NCBI GenBank assembly: GCA_015272395.1
Contig: JACYLQ010000027.1
Coordinates: 248,001 to 312,000, forward strand
DNA from: Calothrix sp. C42_A2020_038
GTDB lineage: Bacteria; Cyanobacteriota; Cyanobacteriia; Cyanobacteriales; Nostocaceae
Length of the DNA: 64,000 nucleotides
Direction of reading: 5' to 3'
Shown: positions 47,815 to 57,744 of the stretch, one piece after another
How the letters are laid out: each line of letters begins with the position of its first letter
How positions within the stretch are numbered: position 1 is the stretch's first letter
Position numbers and translations under genes: made by a program
Notes under the pieces: model-generated
Seen by the model: the letters and a program-made list of their open reading frames with translations, nothing else
Database searches by the model: none
What the model was told of the DNA's origin: nothing

Positions 47815-48294
47815 TTAGCTTGCTTCTAATAGAACTACTGCATAAGCGCAAATACCTTCTTCGCGTCCAACAGGGCCTAATTTTTCATTAGTAGTAGCTT
47901 TAATACCTATTTGTGTAGGTTCTAATTGCAACACACTTGATATTTTGTCGCGCATTTTCTGAATGTGAGGTTTTAATTTTGGACGTTCTGCGACTACAAC
48001 TGAGTCAATATTACCAATCTTCCAGCCTTTATCTAGTACTAATTGATTAACTTGACTAAGTAATACTAAACTATCGGCGCCTGCCCATTTGGGGTCTGTT
48101 GGTGGAAAATAATGACCGATGTCTCCTAAAGACAAGGCGCCTAACATCGCGTCCATAATTGCGTGAGTCAGTACATCAGCATCACTATGGCCGAGTAAAC
48201 CGAGTTCATGGTCAATTTCAACGCCACCGAGAACGAGACGGCGCCCAGTGGTTAAGCGATGGATATCGTAGCCGTTACCAATACGAATCGACAT
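47815..48294 (-). CDS. ispF: 2-C-methyl-D-erythritol 2,4-cyclodiphosphate synthase
   Basis: 159 aa, full length. Metal ligands are visible in GNGYDIHRL (Asp, His) and in the [18 protein letters not shown] block; the [20 protein letters not shown] block is near the C-terminus. It makes the cyclic diphosphate of the MEP isoprenoid pathway. It lies downstream of trmD on the same strand, separated by a repeat-rich spacer. Confidence 0.97.
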   Translation of the reverse strand: MSIRIGNGYDIHRLTTGRRLVLGGVEIDHELGLLGHSDADVLTHAIMDAMLGALSLGDIGHYFPPTDPKWAGADSLVLLSQVNQLVLDKGWKIGNIDSVVVAERPKLKPHIQKMRDKISSVLQLEPTQIGIKATTNEKLGPVGREEGICAYAVVLLEAS

Positions 48295-48516
48295 AGAGAT
48301 AGTTAGAAGTTAGAAGTTAGGAGTAGAAACGGGATGAACCGAAGCGTGTGTACGAGTTAAAAATTAGGAGGCGCGGAGGCGCGGAATTAAAATTAACTTA
48401 TTCGCAACTCATCACTCATCACTTATTAACTCATCACTCATCACTCATTAACTCATAACTCATCACTCATTAACTCATAACTCGTACAGACGCTTCGGTT
48501 CCTCGCCTTTGTACTC
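48295..48516. repeat. Short tandem repeats between trmD and ispF
   Basis: Dense repeats: AGTTAGAAGTTAGAAGTTAG near 48301, GGAGGCGC twice at about 48366-48382, then CATCACTCATTAACTCATAA variants from 48405 to 48483, ending in GTACAGACGCTTCGGTT. These are heptamer-type repeats typical of heterocystous cyanobacteria; the tract carries no coding sequence. Confidence 0.8.
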
Positions 48517-49218
48517 CTAACTGTCTTGATTTTGTTGTTCTTCCCAAGCTTTGAGAAGGTCGGGACGACGCGCGCGGGTGCGTTCGATTTGCTGTGAAAG
48601 GCGCCATTTGGCAATTTCCTTGTGATTACCGCTAAGGAGGACATTGGGAACTTTCCAACCACGGAAATTAGCAGGACGGGTGTATTGAGGGTAGTCGAGT
48701 AAACCAGATTCAAAACTCTCATATTTTAAAGATTCGACTTTGCCAACAGTGCCAGGGAGAAGGCGGGTAACACCGTTGATTAAGGCCATTGCGGGGATTT
48801 CGCCACCTGTTAAAATGAAATCTCCTAAAGAAACCTCACGGGTAACAATTTGTTGCACTCGCTCATCGATACCTTCGTAATGTCCGCATATGACTATTAG
48901 TTGGTCGTAGTTGATTGCTAATTCTCGTAACAAAGGTTGATTGATAGTTTGCCCTTGAGGACTCATCAATATCACCTCTCTTCGGGGTAGAATCGGCAGC
49001 GATTCAACAGCAGCAAAAATCGGTTCAGGTTTCATTAACATCCCTACCCCACCACCATATGGTTCATCATCAACTTTACGATGCTTGTCTTTAGTGAAGT
49101 CGCGTGGATTAACCAGATTGACTTGGGCAATCTGCTTGGCTAAGGCTTTACCAAGCAGTCCTGAATTGAGAACTGAGGTAAAACAGTCTGGAAACAGTGT
49201 AACTATATCAAAGCGCAC
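48517..49218 (-). CDS. trmD: tRNA (guanine-N1-)-methyltransferase TrmD
   Basis: 233 aa starting at GTG 49218. SPOUT-fold landmarks are intact: DEPYGGGVGMLMKPEP, ICGHYEGIDERV, EVSLGDFILTGGE. It methylates G37 in tRNAs and prevents frameshifting. ispF follows on the same strand. Confidence 0.96.
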   Translation of the reverse strand: MRFDIVTLFPDCFTSVLNSGLLGKALAKQIAQVNLVNPRDFTKDKHRKVDDEPYGGGVGMLMKPEPIFAAVESLPILPRREVILMSPQGQTINQPLLRELAINYDQLIVICGHYEGIDERVQQIVTREVSLGDFILTGGEIPAMALINGVTRLLPGTVGKVESLKYESFESGLLDYPQYTRPANFRGWKVPNVLLSGNHKEIAKWRLSQQIERTRARRPDLLKAWEEQQNQDS

Positions 49219-49779
49219 AGTAATTCGTATTCAAGGACACTATTATTAAATTTGGATGTCGATTGCGGATTTAAAGCGGTCTATGTTCTATAAAACACAT
49301 CAAATCGTATCGAGTGTGTCTAAAAGTACTGTAAATCTTAGGTTCTCTCGTAACACAAAAGTTTTTCTAATTACTTAATTTATGTTTAAATATTGTCACA
49401 TCTAGATTTAAATTAATAGATTAACTGAGTTAACAACTTTCAGGATGCGGAAAGCTACCTCCAGAACTAATGTGTATCAAGACTTGTTTTACCTTAAACA
49501 GTTTAAAGGCCAGTCTGGATTTGACCTTTCAGGTCAACTAGTCAGGGAAGGAATAAGTCGATGCCGACTGAATTAACAGGTAAATCAACGCCTGCTTTGA
49601 GCGACATGGAACATATACCCGACAAAAGGCACTTTTGCCTAACCCTAAATAGTATCGAATGGTAATTGCCTCCCATCGATAAAGGCGAGTAGTGTCCTGT
49701 TAGATAAGAAAGCACAATCATTTTGATCAAGCTTGCTTACTTGCTTTATTTACCTGAAGTTGTTGACAGGAGAAACACA
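49219..49779 (+). promoter_or_regulatory. Long hairpin-rich leader region of cphB
   Basis: 561 bp between divergent trmD and cphB. The part nearest cphB has several hairpins: TTGACC/GGTCAA at about 49519-49535, AGTCG/CGACT at about 49557-49570, GGCA/TGCC near 49626-49638, and ATCGA-TGG/CC-ATCGAT near 49655-49680. A structured 5' leader or small RNA is possible. I cannot assign it to a known riboswitch class. Confidence 0.4.
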
Positions 49780-50643
49780 ATGCGGCAATTAAAAGCTAAA
49801 TGGCTGGAAATGACGACACCCCAAGCAACTAAAACCGCCGTTCTCGTAATTGGAGGCGCCGAAGATAAAGTTCATGGACGCGAAATACTACGAACTTTCG
49901 TAGCCCGCTCTGGTGAAGCCGATGCTTATATTACTATTATTCCATCAGCATCGAGGGAACCTGGGATTATTGGTGGGCGTTATGTACGTATTTTTGAAGA
50001 GATGGGCGCTCCAAAAGTTGAAGTTTTGGACATTCGCGAACGTGACCAATGTGAAGACCGTAACTTTAAAGAATCCCTGGAAAATTGTACGGGGGTTTTT
50101 TTAACGGGAGGCGACCAATTACGATTGTGCGGGGTATTATCTGATACGTCTGCTATGGATATTATCCGGCGCCGTGTACGTTCAGGAGAACTAACTTTAG
50201 CAGGAACGAGTGCAGGGGCCGCAGTAATGGGGCATCACATGATTGCTGGTGGGGGAAGCGGCGAATCTCCAAACCGTTCGTTAGTAGATATGGCAACAGG
50301 GTTGGGATTAATTCCCGAAGTAATTGTTGACCAACATTTCCATAATCGTAATAGAATGGTACGTTTGGTAAGTGCGATTGCATCGCACCCCGACCGCATT
50401 GGTATTGGTATCGATGAGGATACCTGTGCTATGTTTGAACGCGACGGTTGGTTACAAGTCTTGGGTAAAGGCAGCGTTACTATCGTTGACCCTACCGAAG
50501 TCACACACACCAACGAACCCTACGTTGGTGCCACCGAACCGTTAACGATTCATAACATGCGGATGCATATTCTTAGCCACGGTGACAGATATCACCTCTA
50601 TCAACGCACTGCCCTACCCGCCAACTACCGAATTTCCAGCTGA
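49780..50643 (+). CDS. cphB: Cyanophycinase
   Basis: 287 aa from ATG 49780, chosen because AGGAG at 49768-49772 lies 7 nt before it; the frame from 49723 is unsupported. A peptidase S51 enzyme with the nucleophile Ser144 in AGTSAGAAVMG, plus VDQHFHNRNRM and GIDEDTCAM. It cleaves cyanophycin (multi-L-arginyl-poly-aspartate) into beta-Asp-Arg dipeptides. cphA lies 170 bp downstream in the same direction, the common cyanobacterial order. Confidence 0.97.
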   Translation: MRQLKAKWLEMTTPQATKTAVLVIGGAEDKVHGREILRTFVARSGEADAYITIIPSASREPGIIGGRYVRIFEEMGAPKVEVLDIRERDQCEDRNFKESLENCTGVFLTGGDQLRLCGVLSDTSAMDIIRRRVRSGELTLAGTSAGAAVMGHHMIAGGGSGESPNRSLVDMATGLGLIPEVIVDQHFHNRNRMVRLVSAIASHPDRIGIGIDEDTCAMFERDGWLQVLGKGSVTIVDPTEVTHTNEPYVGATEPLTIHNMRMHILSHGDRYHLYQRTALPANYRISS

Positions 50644-50813
50644 CGGAATAGTGTGTCAGGGGTTACACTGAGTTGACCGCTCATTACGACGTTGCACGAG
50701 AAAAAGTGAGAATAATACGATGTAAGAAGAAAAAACTGTTTCATAAGAACAGTGAAGCGGTCATTCCAGTAAGAAACTAGAAATTGACTCCGAATCTCCA
50801 TCTACCTATTCCC

Positions 50814-53513
50814 ATGAGAATCCTCAAAATCCAGACCTTACGCGGTCCCAACTATTGGAGCATTCGACGCCACAAGTTGATTGTCATGCGCCTCGATTTA
50901 GAGAACCTCGCCGAGACGCCCTCGAATGAAATCCCCGGTTTTTACGAAGGATTAGTTGAGGCGCTGCCAAGTCTGGAGGGTCACTATTGTTCGCCTGGCT
51001 GTCGTGGTGGCTTTTTGATGCGAGTCAAAGAAGGCACGATGATGGGTCACATCATCGAACATGTTGCCTTAGAACTGCAAGAACTAGCCGGAATGCCTGC
51101 TGCTTTCGGGCGTACACGTGAAACTGCCACACCAGGAGTCTACCAGGTTGTTTTCGAGTACGAAAATGAAGAAGCAGGACGCTACGCTGGCAGAGCAGCA
51201 GTCAGACTGTGCCAAAGTATCGCCGATCGAGGACGCTATCCAAAAGCCGAACTTGAGCAAGATTTGCAAGATCTACGCGACTTTGCCCGTGACTCGGCAC
51301 TAGGACCGAGTACTGAAGCCATCGTTAAGGAAGCTGAGAAAAAAGGTATCCCCTGGATGCCTCTTGGCGCCCGTTTCTTAATTCAATTGGGCTATGGTGC
51401 CAGCCAGAAGCGCATCCAAGCGACCATGACCAACAATACGAGTATCTTGGGAGTGGAACTAGCTTGTGATAAAGAAGCAACCAAGCGTATCCTGTCTCTA
51501 TCTGGTATTCCCGTTCCTAAAGGCACTGTCATCAACTTCCTTGATGATTTGGAAGAAGCTATTGAGTTTGTTGGTGGCTATCCAATAGTCATCAAGCCCT
51601 TAGATGGCAATCACGGACGCGGAATTACCATTGATATTCGTAATTGGGACGAAGCTGAAACTGCATATGACGCCGCACGTCAAGTATCTCGCTCGGTGAT
51701 AGTTGAGAAATATTACGTCGGACGTGACCACCGCGTGTTAGTTGTTGACGGCAAAGTCGTAGCAGTCGCAGAACGTGTACCTGCACACGTTGTAGGTGAT
51801 GGCAAATCAACAATTTCCGAGTTAATTGAAGAAACCAACAGAGACCCAAATCGTGGTGAGGGACACGACAAAGTACTCACAAAAATAGAATTAGACCGCA
51901 CTAGTTACCAATTACTCGAACGGCAAGGTCTTACTTTAAATAGTATTCTACCTAAAGATAGAATTTGTTATTTACGTGCAACTGCCAATTTAAGCACTGG
52001 TGGTATAGCAGTTGACCGAACCGACGAAATTCACCCTGAGAATATTTGGCTCGCGCAGCGTGTTGTTCGAGTCATTGGCTTGGACATTGCTGGTATAGAT
52101 ATTGTTACGGATGATATTAGTCGCCCTTTGCGAGAAACCGAAGGTGTGATTGTCGAGGTTAACGCTGCTCCTGGTTTTAGGATGCACATTGCTCCTTCCC
52201 ACGGTACTCCCCGTAACGTGGCAGGCGCCGTGGTTGATATGCTGTTCAAAAATGAGCAAGCAAGTCGCGTTCCCATTCTTAGCGTCACAGGTACAAACGG
52301 CAAAACTACTACCACTCGTTTACTAGCACATATTTTCCGTCAAACAGGTAAAGTAGTTGGTTATACAACTACTGATGGAACTTATATCGGAGACTACTTA
52401 GTAGAAGCAGGTGATAACACTGGACCCCAAAGCGCACAGTTAATCCTACAAGACCCAACTGTACAGGTTGCAGTCTTGGAAACAGCGCGCGGTGGTATCC
52501 TTCGCTCTGGTTTGGCCTTTGAAGCTTCTAACGTGGGTGTAGTGTTAAATGTTGCCGCCGACCACTTGGGTTTAGGTGATATCGATACTATTGACCAACT
52601 TGGACATCTCAAAAGCGTAGTCGCAGAAGCTGTCTACCCTGATGGTTATGCAGTTCTCAACGCTGATGACCCACGAGTCGCGGCAATGGCAGAAAAAACC
52701 AAGGCGAATATTGCCTACTTTACAATGCAATCAGACTCACAGCTTGTCCGCGACCATATCCAGAAGGGCGGAGTTGCAGCGCTATATGAGAATGGTTACA
52801 TTTCGATATTAAAAGGTGACTGGACACACCGAATTGAGAAAGTCGAAAATATTCCCCTCACAATGGGTGGACGGGCACCGTTTATGATCGCCAATGCTTT
52901 AGCAGCATCGCTAGCAGCATTTGTACAAAACGTGACTATCGAACAAATTCGCTCAGGGTTAACAACATTCCGCGCTTCGGTAAGTCAAACACCTGGACGG
53001 ATGAACTTGTTTAACTTGGGTAACTACCATGCACTCGTAGACTACGCTCACAACCCCCACAGTTACGAAGCAGTAGGTTCATTTGTCCGTAACTGGACTA
53101 CTGGAGTGCGAATCGGTGTAGTTGGAGGACCCGGAGACCGACGCGATGAAGATTTTGTCATGCTAGGTAAACTCGCTGCTGACATTTTCGACAAAGTTAT
53201 CATCAAAGAAGACGATGATACACGTGGGCGCCAACGTGGTTCTGCCGCTGAGTTAATATCACGAGGTATTCAGCAAGTTAAACCAAATTTAACTTATGAA
53301 ACCGTACTTGATGAAACTCAAGCAATTAACAAAGCACTTGATGCAGCCCCGGAAAATAGCTTAGTTGTGATCTTACCCGAAAGCGTTAGTCGTGCCATTA
53401 AGTTAATCAAAGCGCGCGGTGTTGTTAAAGAAGAAACACAACAAACCCAATCTACAACTGTTAGTGACTCTTCACAAGTTGGTGTCTCTTCCACAGTTGT
53501 AAATAGACTCTAG
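50814..53513 (+). CDS. cphA: Cyanophycin synthetase
   Basis: 899 aa from ATG 50814 (family-typical MRILKIQTLRGPNYWSI); a TTG at 50784 lies upstream in frame. Order of parts: N-terminal domain (about 1-160), ATP-grasp (about 215-480; LACDKEATKRILSLSGIPVP, EVNAAPGFRMH) and Mur-ligase-like domain (about 490-870) with the ATP loop TGTNGKTTTT near 491-500. It alternately adds Asp and Arg to build cyanophycin, the nitrogen store. The C-terminal tail is Thr/Ser/Gln-rich. Confidence 0.97.
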   Translation: MRILKIQTLRGPNYWSIRRHKLIVMRLDLENLAETPSNEIPGFYEGLVEALPSLEGHYCSPGCRGGFLMRVKEGTMMGHIIEHVALELQELAGMPAAFGRTRETATPGVYQVVFEYENEEAGRYAGRAAVRLCQSIADRGRYPKAELEQDLQDLRDFARDSALGPSTEAIVKEAEKKGIPWMPLGARFLIQLGYGASQKRIQATMTNNTSILGVELACDKEATKRILSLSGIPVPKGTVINFLDDLEEAIEFVGGYPIVIKPLDGNHGRGITIDIRNWDEAETAYDAARQVSRSVIVEKYYVGRDHRVLVVDGKVVAVAERVPAHVVGDGKSTISELIEETNRDPNRGEGHDKVLTKIELDRTSYQLLERQGLTLNSILPKDRICYLRATANLSTGGIAVDRTDEIHPENIWLAQRVVRVIGLDIAGIDIVTDDISRPLRETEGVIVEVNAAPGFRMHIAPSHGTPRNVAGAVVDMLFKNEQASRVPILSVTGTNGKTTTTRLLAHIFRQTGKVVGYTTTDGTYIGDYLVEAGDNTGPQSAQLILQDPTVQVAVLETARGGILRSGLAFEASNVGVVLNVAADHLGLGDIDTIDQLGHLKSVVAEAVYPDGYAVLNADDPRVAAMAEKTKANIAYFTMQSDSQLVRDHIQKGGVAALYENGYISILKGDWTHRIEKVENIPLTMGGRAPFMIANALAASLAAFVQNVTIEQIRSGLTTFRASVSQTPGRMNLFNLGNYHALVDYAHNPHSYEAVGSFVRNWTTGVRIGVVGGPGDRRDEDFVMLGKLAADIFDKVIIKEDDDTRGRQRGSAAELISRGIQQVKPNLTYETVLDETQAINKALDAAPENSLVVILPESVSRAIKLIKARGVVKEETQQTQSTTVSDSSQVGVSSTVVNRL

Positions 53514-53575
53514 AAAGCTGGTAGTAAGTACTTCAGTATTAATAGCCACTAAAGCGCTTACTACAAGCTTTTCTA

Positions 53576-53758
53576 TCATTTATTATTATCATCATCATCA
53601 TCCTGACTGGTCGCTTCCTCATTCGCATTTAACTCTTCCTTAAAGCCACGTAGAGTTTTACCCAGCGCACTACCCAGTTCAGGAATTTTTTTCGGTCCAA
53701 ATATCAGTAGCGCAACTATACCAATAACCGCGACTTCCGTCCATCCCAATCCAAACAT
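53576..53758 (-). CDS. tatA: Twin-arginine translocase subunit TatA/TatE
   Basis: 60 aa. An N-terminal membrane segment (VAVIGIVALLIFG), the FGPKKIPELG hinge, an amphipathic helix (LGSALGKTLRGFKEEL) and an acidic tail rich in Asp. It forms the pore part of the Tat export pathway. tatC is not nearby. Confidence 0.93.
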   Translation of the reverse strand: MFGLGWTEVAVIGIVALLIFGPKKIPELGSALGKTLRGFKEELNANEEATSQDDDDDNNK

Positions 53759-53822
53759 AAGCTCTACCTACAATAAATCTTCCTTCAATAACTATAAACC
53801 GCTTTGTAAGTTCAATTTTGAT

Positions 53823-53860
53823 TAAAAAGCCGCCCTCCACTCACGTTAAAGGGCGGGGCT
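53823..53860 (-). terminator. Terminator of the charged protein gene
   Basis: On the minus strand, AAGCCCCGCCCT pairs with AGGGCGGCTT around a 13-nt loop and is followed by a T run. It lies 48 nt past the stop at 53908. Confidence 0.75.
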
Positions 53861-53907
53861 TGTATCCCTTTATTTCTCGTGTAAATTTAACCATTTACAC
53901 TTAAATT

Positions 53908-54306
53908 TCACTCTTGAGACTCTTGGCTTGGTTCCGATTCGGTTGGTTCCGGTTCTGGCTCAGGTTCTGCTTTCGCAACAGGTCTAATAGGTTTGGGACC
54001 GCGCGCTAACGCTGGATTAACAGGTGGGCGCGAATCATCTTTAAAAGAACCTTTTTTACCTTTACCTGATCGTTTATCTCCACGGTCACTACGTTCATTG
54101 CGGTCATTACGGTCGTTACGCCTTGATCCTCTGGGATTTGACTCACGACGCTCTTCGACATCCGAATCTTCGGAATCTTTATCAGTTCTCTTTTTTAGTA
54201 CAGGCAAAGGGACAGACAAAGACTGAGATTCTGGTTCTAATTGGACTTCGGTTTGAGTTTCAGCCTGAGCCTGACGTTCAGATTTCTTGATTGGACGTTC
54301 TACCAT
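53908..54306 (-). CDS. Disordered charged protein, conserved hypothetical
   Basis: 132 aa with almost no hydrophobic residues: an acidic/Gln N-terminal part, a basic Arg/Asn/Asp block (RRNDRNDRNERSDRGDKRSG), the motif RPPVNPALARGPKPIRP and an acidic Glu/Pro tail. It is likely intrinsically disordered, perhaps RNA-binding through the basic block. The NPALARGPKP core seems conserved among cyanobacteria; no function is known. Confidence 0.65.
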   Translation of the reverse strand: MVERPIKKSERQAQAETQTEVQLEPESQSLSVPLPVLKKRTDKDSEDSDVEERRESNPRGSRRNDRNDRNERSDRGDKRSGKGKKGSFKDDSRPPVNPALARGPKPIRPVAKAEPEPEPEPTESEPSQESQE

Positions 54307-54552
54307 TGTTAATTTATATTAATGTATTTGTATGATACCTCTCTTTGGTGATATGTAAACTCCAGTATCACTTCAAGTTTAAATAGCACAATTACGAGTT
54401 TACAGGGAGTCAGGTAAAACAACATCCTATTTTCATACTCCATGAGATCTTAAAATGGCATACAACCAGTTTACAAAGGAGCAAAGCAAGACAAGATTTT
54501 GGGTTAACAGCTATTTAAGGAAGGTGTTTTCCCAGATATTTAATCAGTAGCA

Positions 54553-54823
54553 CTGAGTGATTTGTTAACAATTTTACTCGCACGCACTTTTCCTTGGGCA
54601 AGCGCTACAGAAAACAAAAAAGTTGCTTATGAAGGTATTATTAATCTTATTTTGTTAGAACTGCGCTTCGATGCCCAAGTGGCTGTCTTTGTATTTTTTC
54701 CGGTGAAAAGTTCAATTTTGAGGCATTAGTAAATCATCTTAACAAATTGCAATCGAGGTGCCTGTTTTTGTAGTTATAGAAGCAAAGCAAGAAAATATTA
54801 AATCTGCTTTCTTTAAAGACTGA
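54553..54823 (+). pseudogene. Remnant of a PD-(D/E)XK-like restriction-type protein
   Basis: Three pieces of one conserved cyanobacterial protein family can be read in different frames: LSDLLTILLARTFPWASATE through AYEGIINLILLEL (54553-54665), an NFEALVNHLNKLQ-like piece (about 54710-54755), and EVPVFVVIEAKQENIKSA (about 54756-54810), ending at TGA 54821. The order is collinear, so frameshifts and deletions broke a gene. The VIEAK motif suggests a nuclease-fold protein. It fills most of the 582-bp gap between the neighbouring genes. Confidence 0.55.
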
Positions 54824-54888
54824 AAGCTTTAATCATAATATATCGAGTCAACGGTGCTTAGTTCCACTCTTGTTGTAGGGATCAACAA

Positions 54889-57744
54889 TCAGAAAGTTAT
54901 CGGCGCCACAGGTTCGATATCTGGGTCAAAACCACCAATTTGATTTGTTCGCAATACCCATGCGGTGGCGCCAAGTTTTAGAAATGTTTCAACAACGGTA
55001 TCGCTGGCTAAACGAGGGAGTATTGCACGCCAACTTAATAAGCCGGTAATAAGGTTTTTGATGGGGTCATCTTCTAAGCTACTTCCTAAGCTTTTTCCTG
55101 GCTTTTGCCAGTCCGCGCGCGTTCCGAGAGGAAGTAGTTGACGCTTAAGCTTTTTGCTAAGTGTTTCAAGCAGAGTTAAATTATTTGCTTGGTCGGGACA
55201 TTGCTCTATCCACTGATCAACGAGAGAATCAGAACGGATAGTTTGAGTTATTTGTTTGAGTGCAGCATAAAGTGCTTGGTTTGAGTCTTGAGAACAATTA
55301 TTTGCGGCGCCAACAAAAGTACCTCCTGTACCGTCACCGATGCGATACCGTGCCGCCATGATTTCAAGTTGGCGAATCATTCGGTCTAGAGGTGAGTATA
55401 TCGTTCCTTGAGTAGTTTCAAACTGTCCAGTGAAGGGAGCAAACTTAACCAGAATATCGCACACCGGACGTACTCCTGCCCAACCATACTGACGGTCGCC
55501 CATATAGCGTGACCAATGTAAGCTGCCTGCAATTAATCCATCTGTGTTATGGGTGTATATTTGATGGTACACAATGTCAAAACGTAACTCACCTGTTAAA
55601 GGTTCGCGTATCACTGTTGCTATTCCATAAGCGAAGTGCCCAAAGTAAACAGGTCCTTTCGCTTCTGGTTCGGCTTTTTTGCCGCCGATACCACCATAGT
55701 TGTGGAGTACCAACGCCCGATCACCTTCTTGCCAAGATTGTTCATTTTGTATACTTGCAGAATCGTAACCAAGTAAAACAGAATTTATATTACCCCTTTG
55801 CTGTATCAGATTACTCCAAGACTCTTTTTTGAGGTAATGCTTGACTGGGGATTTGCCAATGATTTGACGTTGTGGTTTTAATTGTAAAAGTGCGCGAGGA
55901 GCAAGCGAACGTACTACAAATTGTTTTGAATTATTGTAGGCGCCATATATATACCACCCGGTTCGATTTAAAGGTGATTTTTCAATATCCAGGTTGGTAG
56001 ATGGATGTACACCATTTCGATCAGCGACTACAGAAGGCATTGATAAAACTTCTTCGACACCATCAAACTCCCTAGAGTTGGGGTTATAGTGAACTACGCG
56101 AAATAAATCGTTTTCAACTGGTTCGATAAATTGTACCAAACCATAATACAAACCTGTAATTTGTACGGGTTCGCGCCCAATACACAAGTAATGTTGATTT
56201 CCTATTTTCATCAATATTGGATCATCTAACATCACCATTACATCATCGTAGGGATGAGAACCAGCTAATGATTCTAGAGGATTAACTAGGCGCCAGTGGT
56301 TGATACGGGTGGGATGAATTATACCTTGCTGAGTGCTATACTCCGCTTCTCCATTGAAATGCACATCTTTTTTTACGAACCGAACATCTACTTGCAACTC
56401 CTGAATATCTGACCATTGTAATTGCACTACTTGCCCAACTAAGTGTTCGTATTCAGGTGGTGTGTGATGTACCTCAAATAACACATCTTTGATTGTTCGA
56501 CGCTCATTTTTAGGTGGCAAAATTAACCGTCCCGTCCAAGGAGCAATCGGAACATATTCTGGTGGTAAAGATTGATGTAGCGGATAAAATTCTGGACGAT
56601 TAAATGTAGCTTGCCAGTACCGCTCATAATTACTTTCTTTCTGGGGGGGAGGTAATACCTTTAAAGGAACTGTTTCTTGTAAAATTCCGACTACCCAATC
56701 AATCGTTTGCTGTAAGTAAGTGCGACCATCAGGCAAAAATCTTTCAGGATCCATCAATCCCCCTGGCAATTCATGACCAACTTGACCAAGAGAAATCAAA
56801 CTGACTTTACCACGTCGCTTCGCACGGTTCCAATAAGATAGAAAAAACAATTTCCAACGCTTGGGAAAAACAATTGCACCTAAACGTTCTAAAAAGTCTT
56901 TCTCTCCAGCTAGATGGTAAATTTGTCCGATTTTGAGAATATTATTATTGCCACTGAAAACTCCTCCTAGCGAAATAATATCAATTGGTGGTGAAAAAAG
57001 CGCATCATCAAGATAGGGAGCAGCAGCCATTGATATTTGTCCCCCACCGCTAAACCCAATTAGGGTAATAGGGACATTACTACCCGGTTGATAACCATTT
57101 TGTATCAAACTGTTATATATTACCTGTGCTGTTCCCCGGTTATAAATCGTCCCATACCGTTGGTCAGCAGAAACCAAAACAACTAGTGTATTGCGAATAT
57201 TAATGATGGCGCCGAGTATATTAGCAGGGTTTTTGATACGCAGTCGATCAGCGAATTGCCAAAACCAAGATAAAGGATAATCAGTAGTTAGAGAGCGGTT
57301 TACCACCGAGTATGGCATCACTCCCCGAATTAGACAAATATTTTCTGGCAACGCTACTGTCAAATCCCGAAGAAACCTTTCCACATCAGGTAAATACTCA
57401 TATTTCGCTTGACCAACTCCATCTAGGTAAATAATGTAGTGAGATATTTGTGGTGATGTATTACTGCTTTGTGTTTGTTCAGCCTTTAACTCAGCAATTG
57501 TATTCACAGAATCTCCAAACCATCCTGCCCACCAGCCCAGAGCTTCTAGAGGCGCCAGCATTGCTGCCAAAATAATTGCAATTAAAGCAATAACAGCAAG
57601 ATTAAGGGTGATGTCGAATGTACTAGTCAATGTCACGTAAATACCATCTAGAACAGGTTTAAACTGAAAAATTGCCAAAACTCCAACTAATGCCACTACA
57701 GCTAACCCTATAAGCTTGACAACATGCTTCGTATTTTGGCTCAT
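54889..57744 (-). CDS. Large membrane-anchored alpha/beta-hydrolase-like protein, uncharacterised
   Basis: 951 aa. Two N-terminal membrane segments (about 10-28 and 48-68) precede an alpha/beta-hydrolase-like region (about 100-350) with IIYLDGVGQ and the elbow LIGFSGGGQISMA (Ser232), and a late HELPGG. The remaining 600 residues form one or more beta-rich domains I do not recognise. The ATG overlaps the TGA of the upstream Yip1-like gene by ATGA (57741-57744), so the two are translationally coupled and probably work together in the membrane. Confidence 0.6.
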   Translation of the reverse strand: MSQNTKHVVKLIGLAVVALVGVLAIFQFKPVLDGIYVTLTSTFDITLNLAVIALIAIILAAMLAPLEALGWWAGWFGDSVNTIAELKAEQTQSSNTSPQISHYIIYLDGVGQAKYEYLPDVERFLRDLTVALPENICLIRGVMPYSVVNRSLTTDYPLSWFWQFADRLRIKNPANILGAIINIRNTLVVLVSADQRYGTIYNRGTAQVIYNSLIQNGYQPGSNVPITLIGFSGGGQISMAAAPYLDDALFSPPIDIISLGGVFSGNNNILKIGQIYHLAGEKDFLERLGAIVFPKRWKLFFLSYWNRAKRRGKVSLISLGQVGHELPGGLMDPERFLPDGRTYLQQTIDWVVGILQETVPLKVLPPPQKESNYERYWQATFNRPEFYPLHQSLPPEYVPIAPWTGRLILPPKNERRTIKDVLFEVHHTPPEYEHLVGQVVQLQWSDIQELQVDVRFVKKDVHFNGEAEYSTQQGIIHPTRINHWRLVNPLESLAGSHPYDDVMVMLDDPILMKIGNQHYLCIGREPVQITGLYYGLVQFIEPVENDLFRVVHYNPNSREFDGVEEVLSMPSVVADRNGVHPSTNLDIEKSPLNRTGWYIYGAYNNSKQFVVRSLAPRALLQLKPQRQIIGKSPVKHYLKKESWSNLIQQRGNINSVLLGYDSASIQNEQSWQEGDRALVLHNYGGIGGKKAEPEAKGPVYFGHFAYGIATVIREPLTGELRFDIVYHQIYTHNTDGLIAGSLHWSRYMGDRQYGWAGVRPVCDILVKFAPFTGQFETTQGTIYSPLDRMIRQLEIMAARYRIGDGTGGTFVGAANNCSQDSNQALYAALKQITQTIRSDSLVDQWIEQCPDQANNLTLLETLSKKLKRQLLPLGTRADWQKPGKSLGSSLEDDPIKNLITGLLSWRAILPRLASDTVVETFLKLGATAWVLRTNQIGGFDPDIEPVAPITF

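Noticed and set aside
49542-49730. 62-aa ORF antisense to the cphB leader
   Set aside because: Biased composition, no recognisable domain and position inside a hairpin-rich leader.
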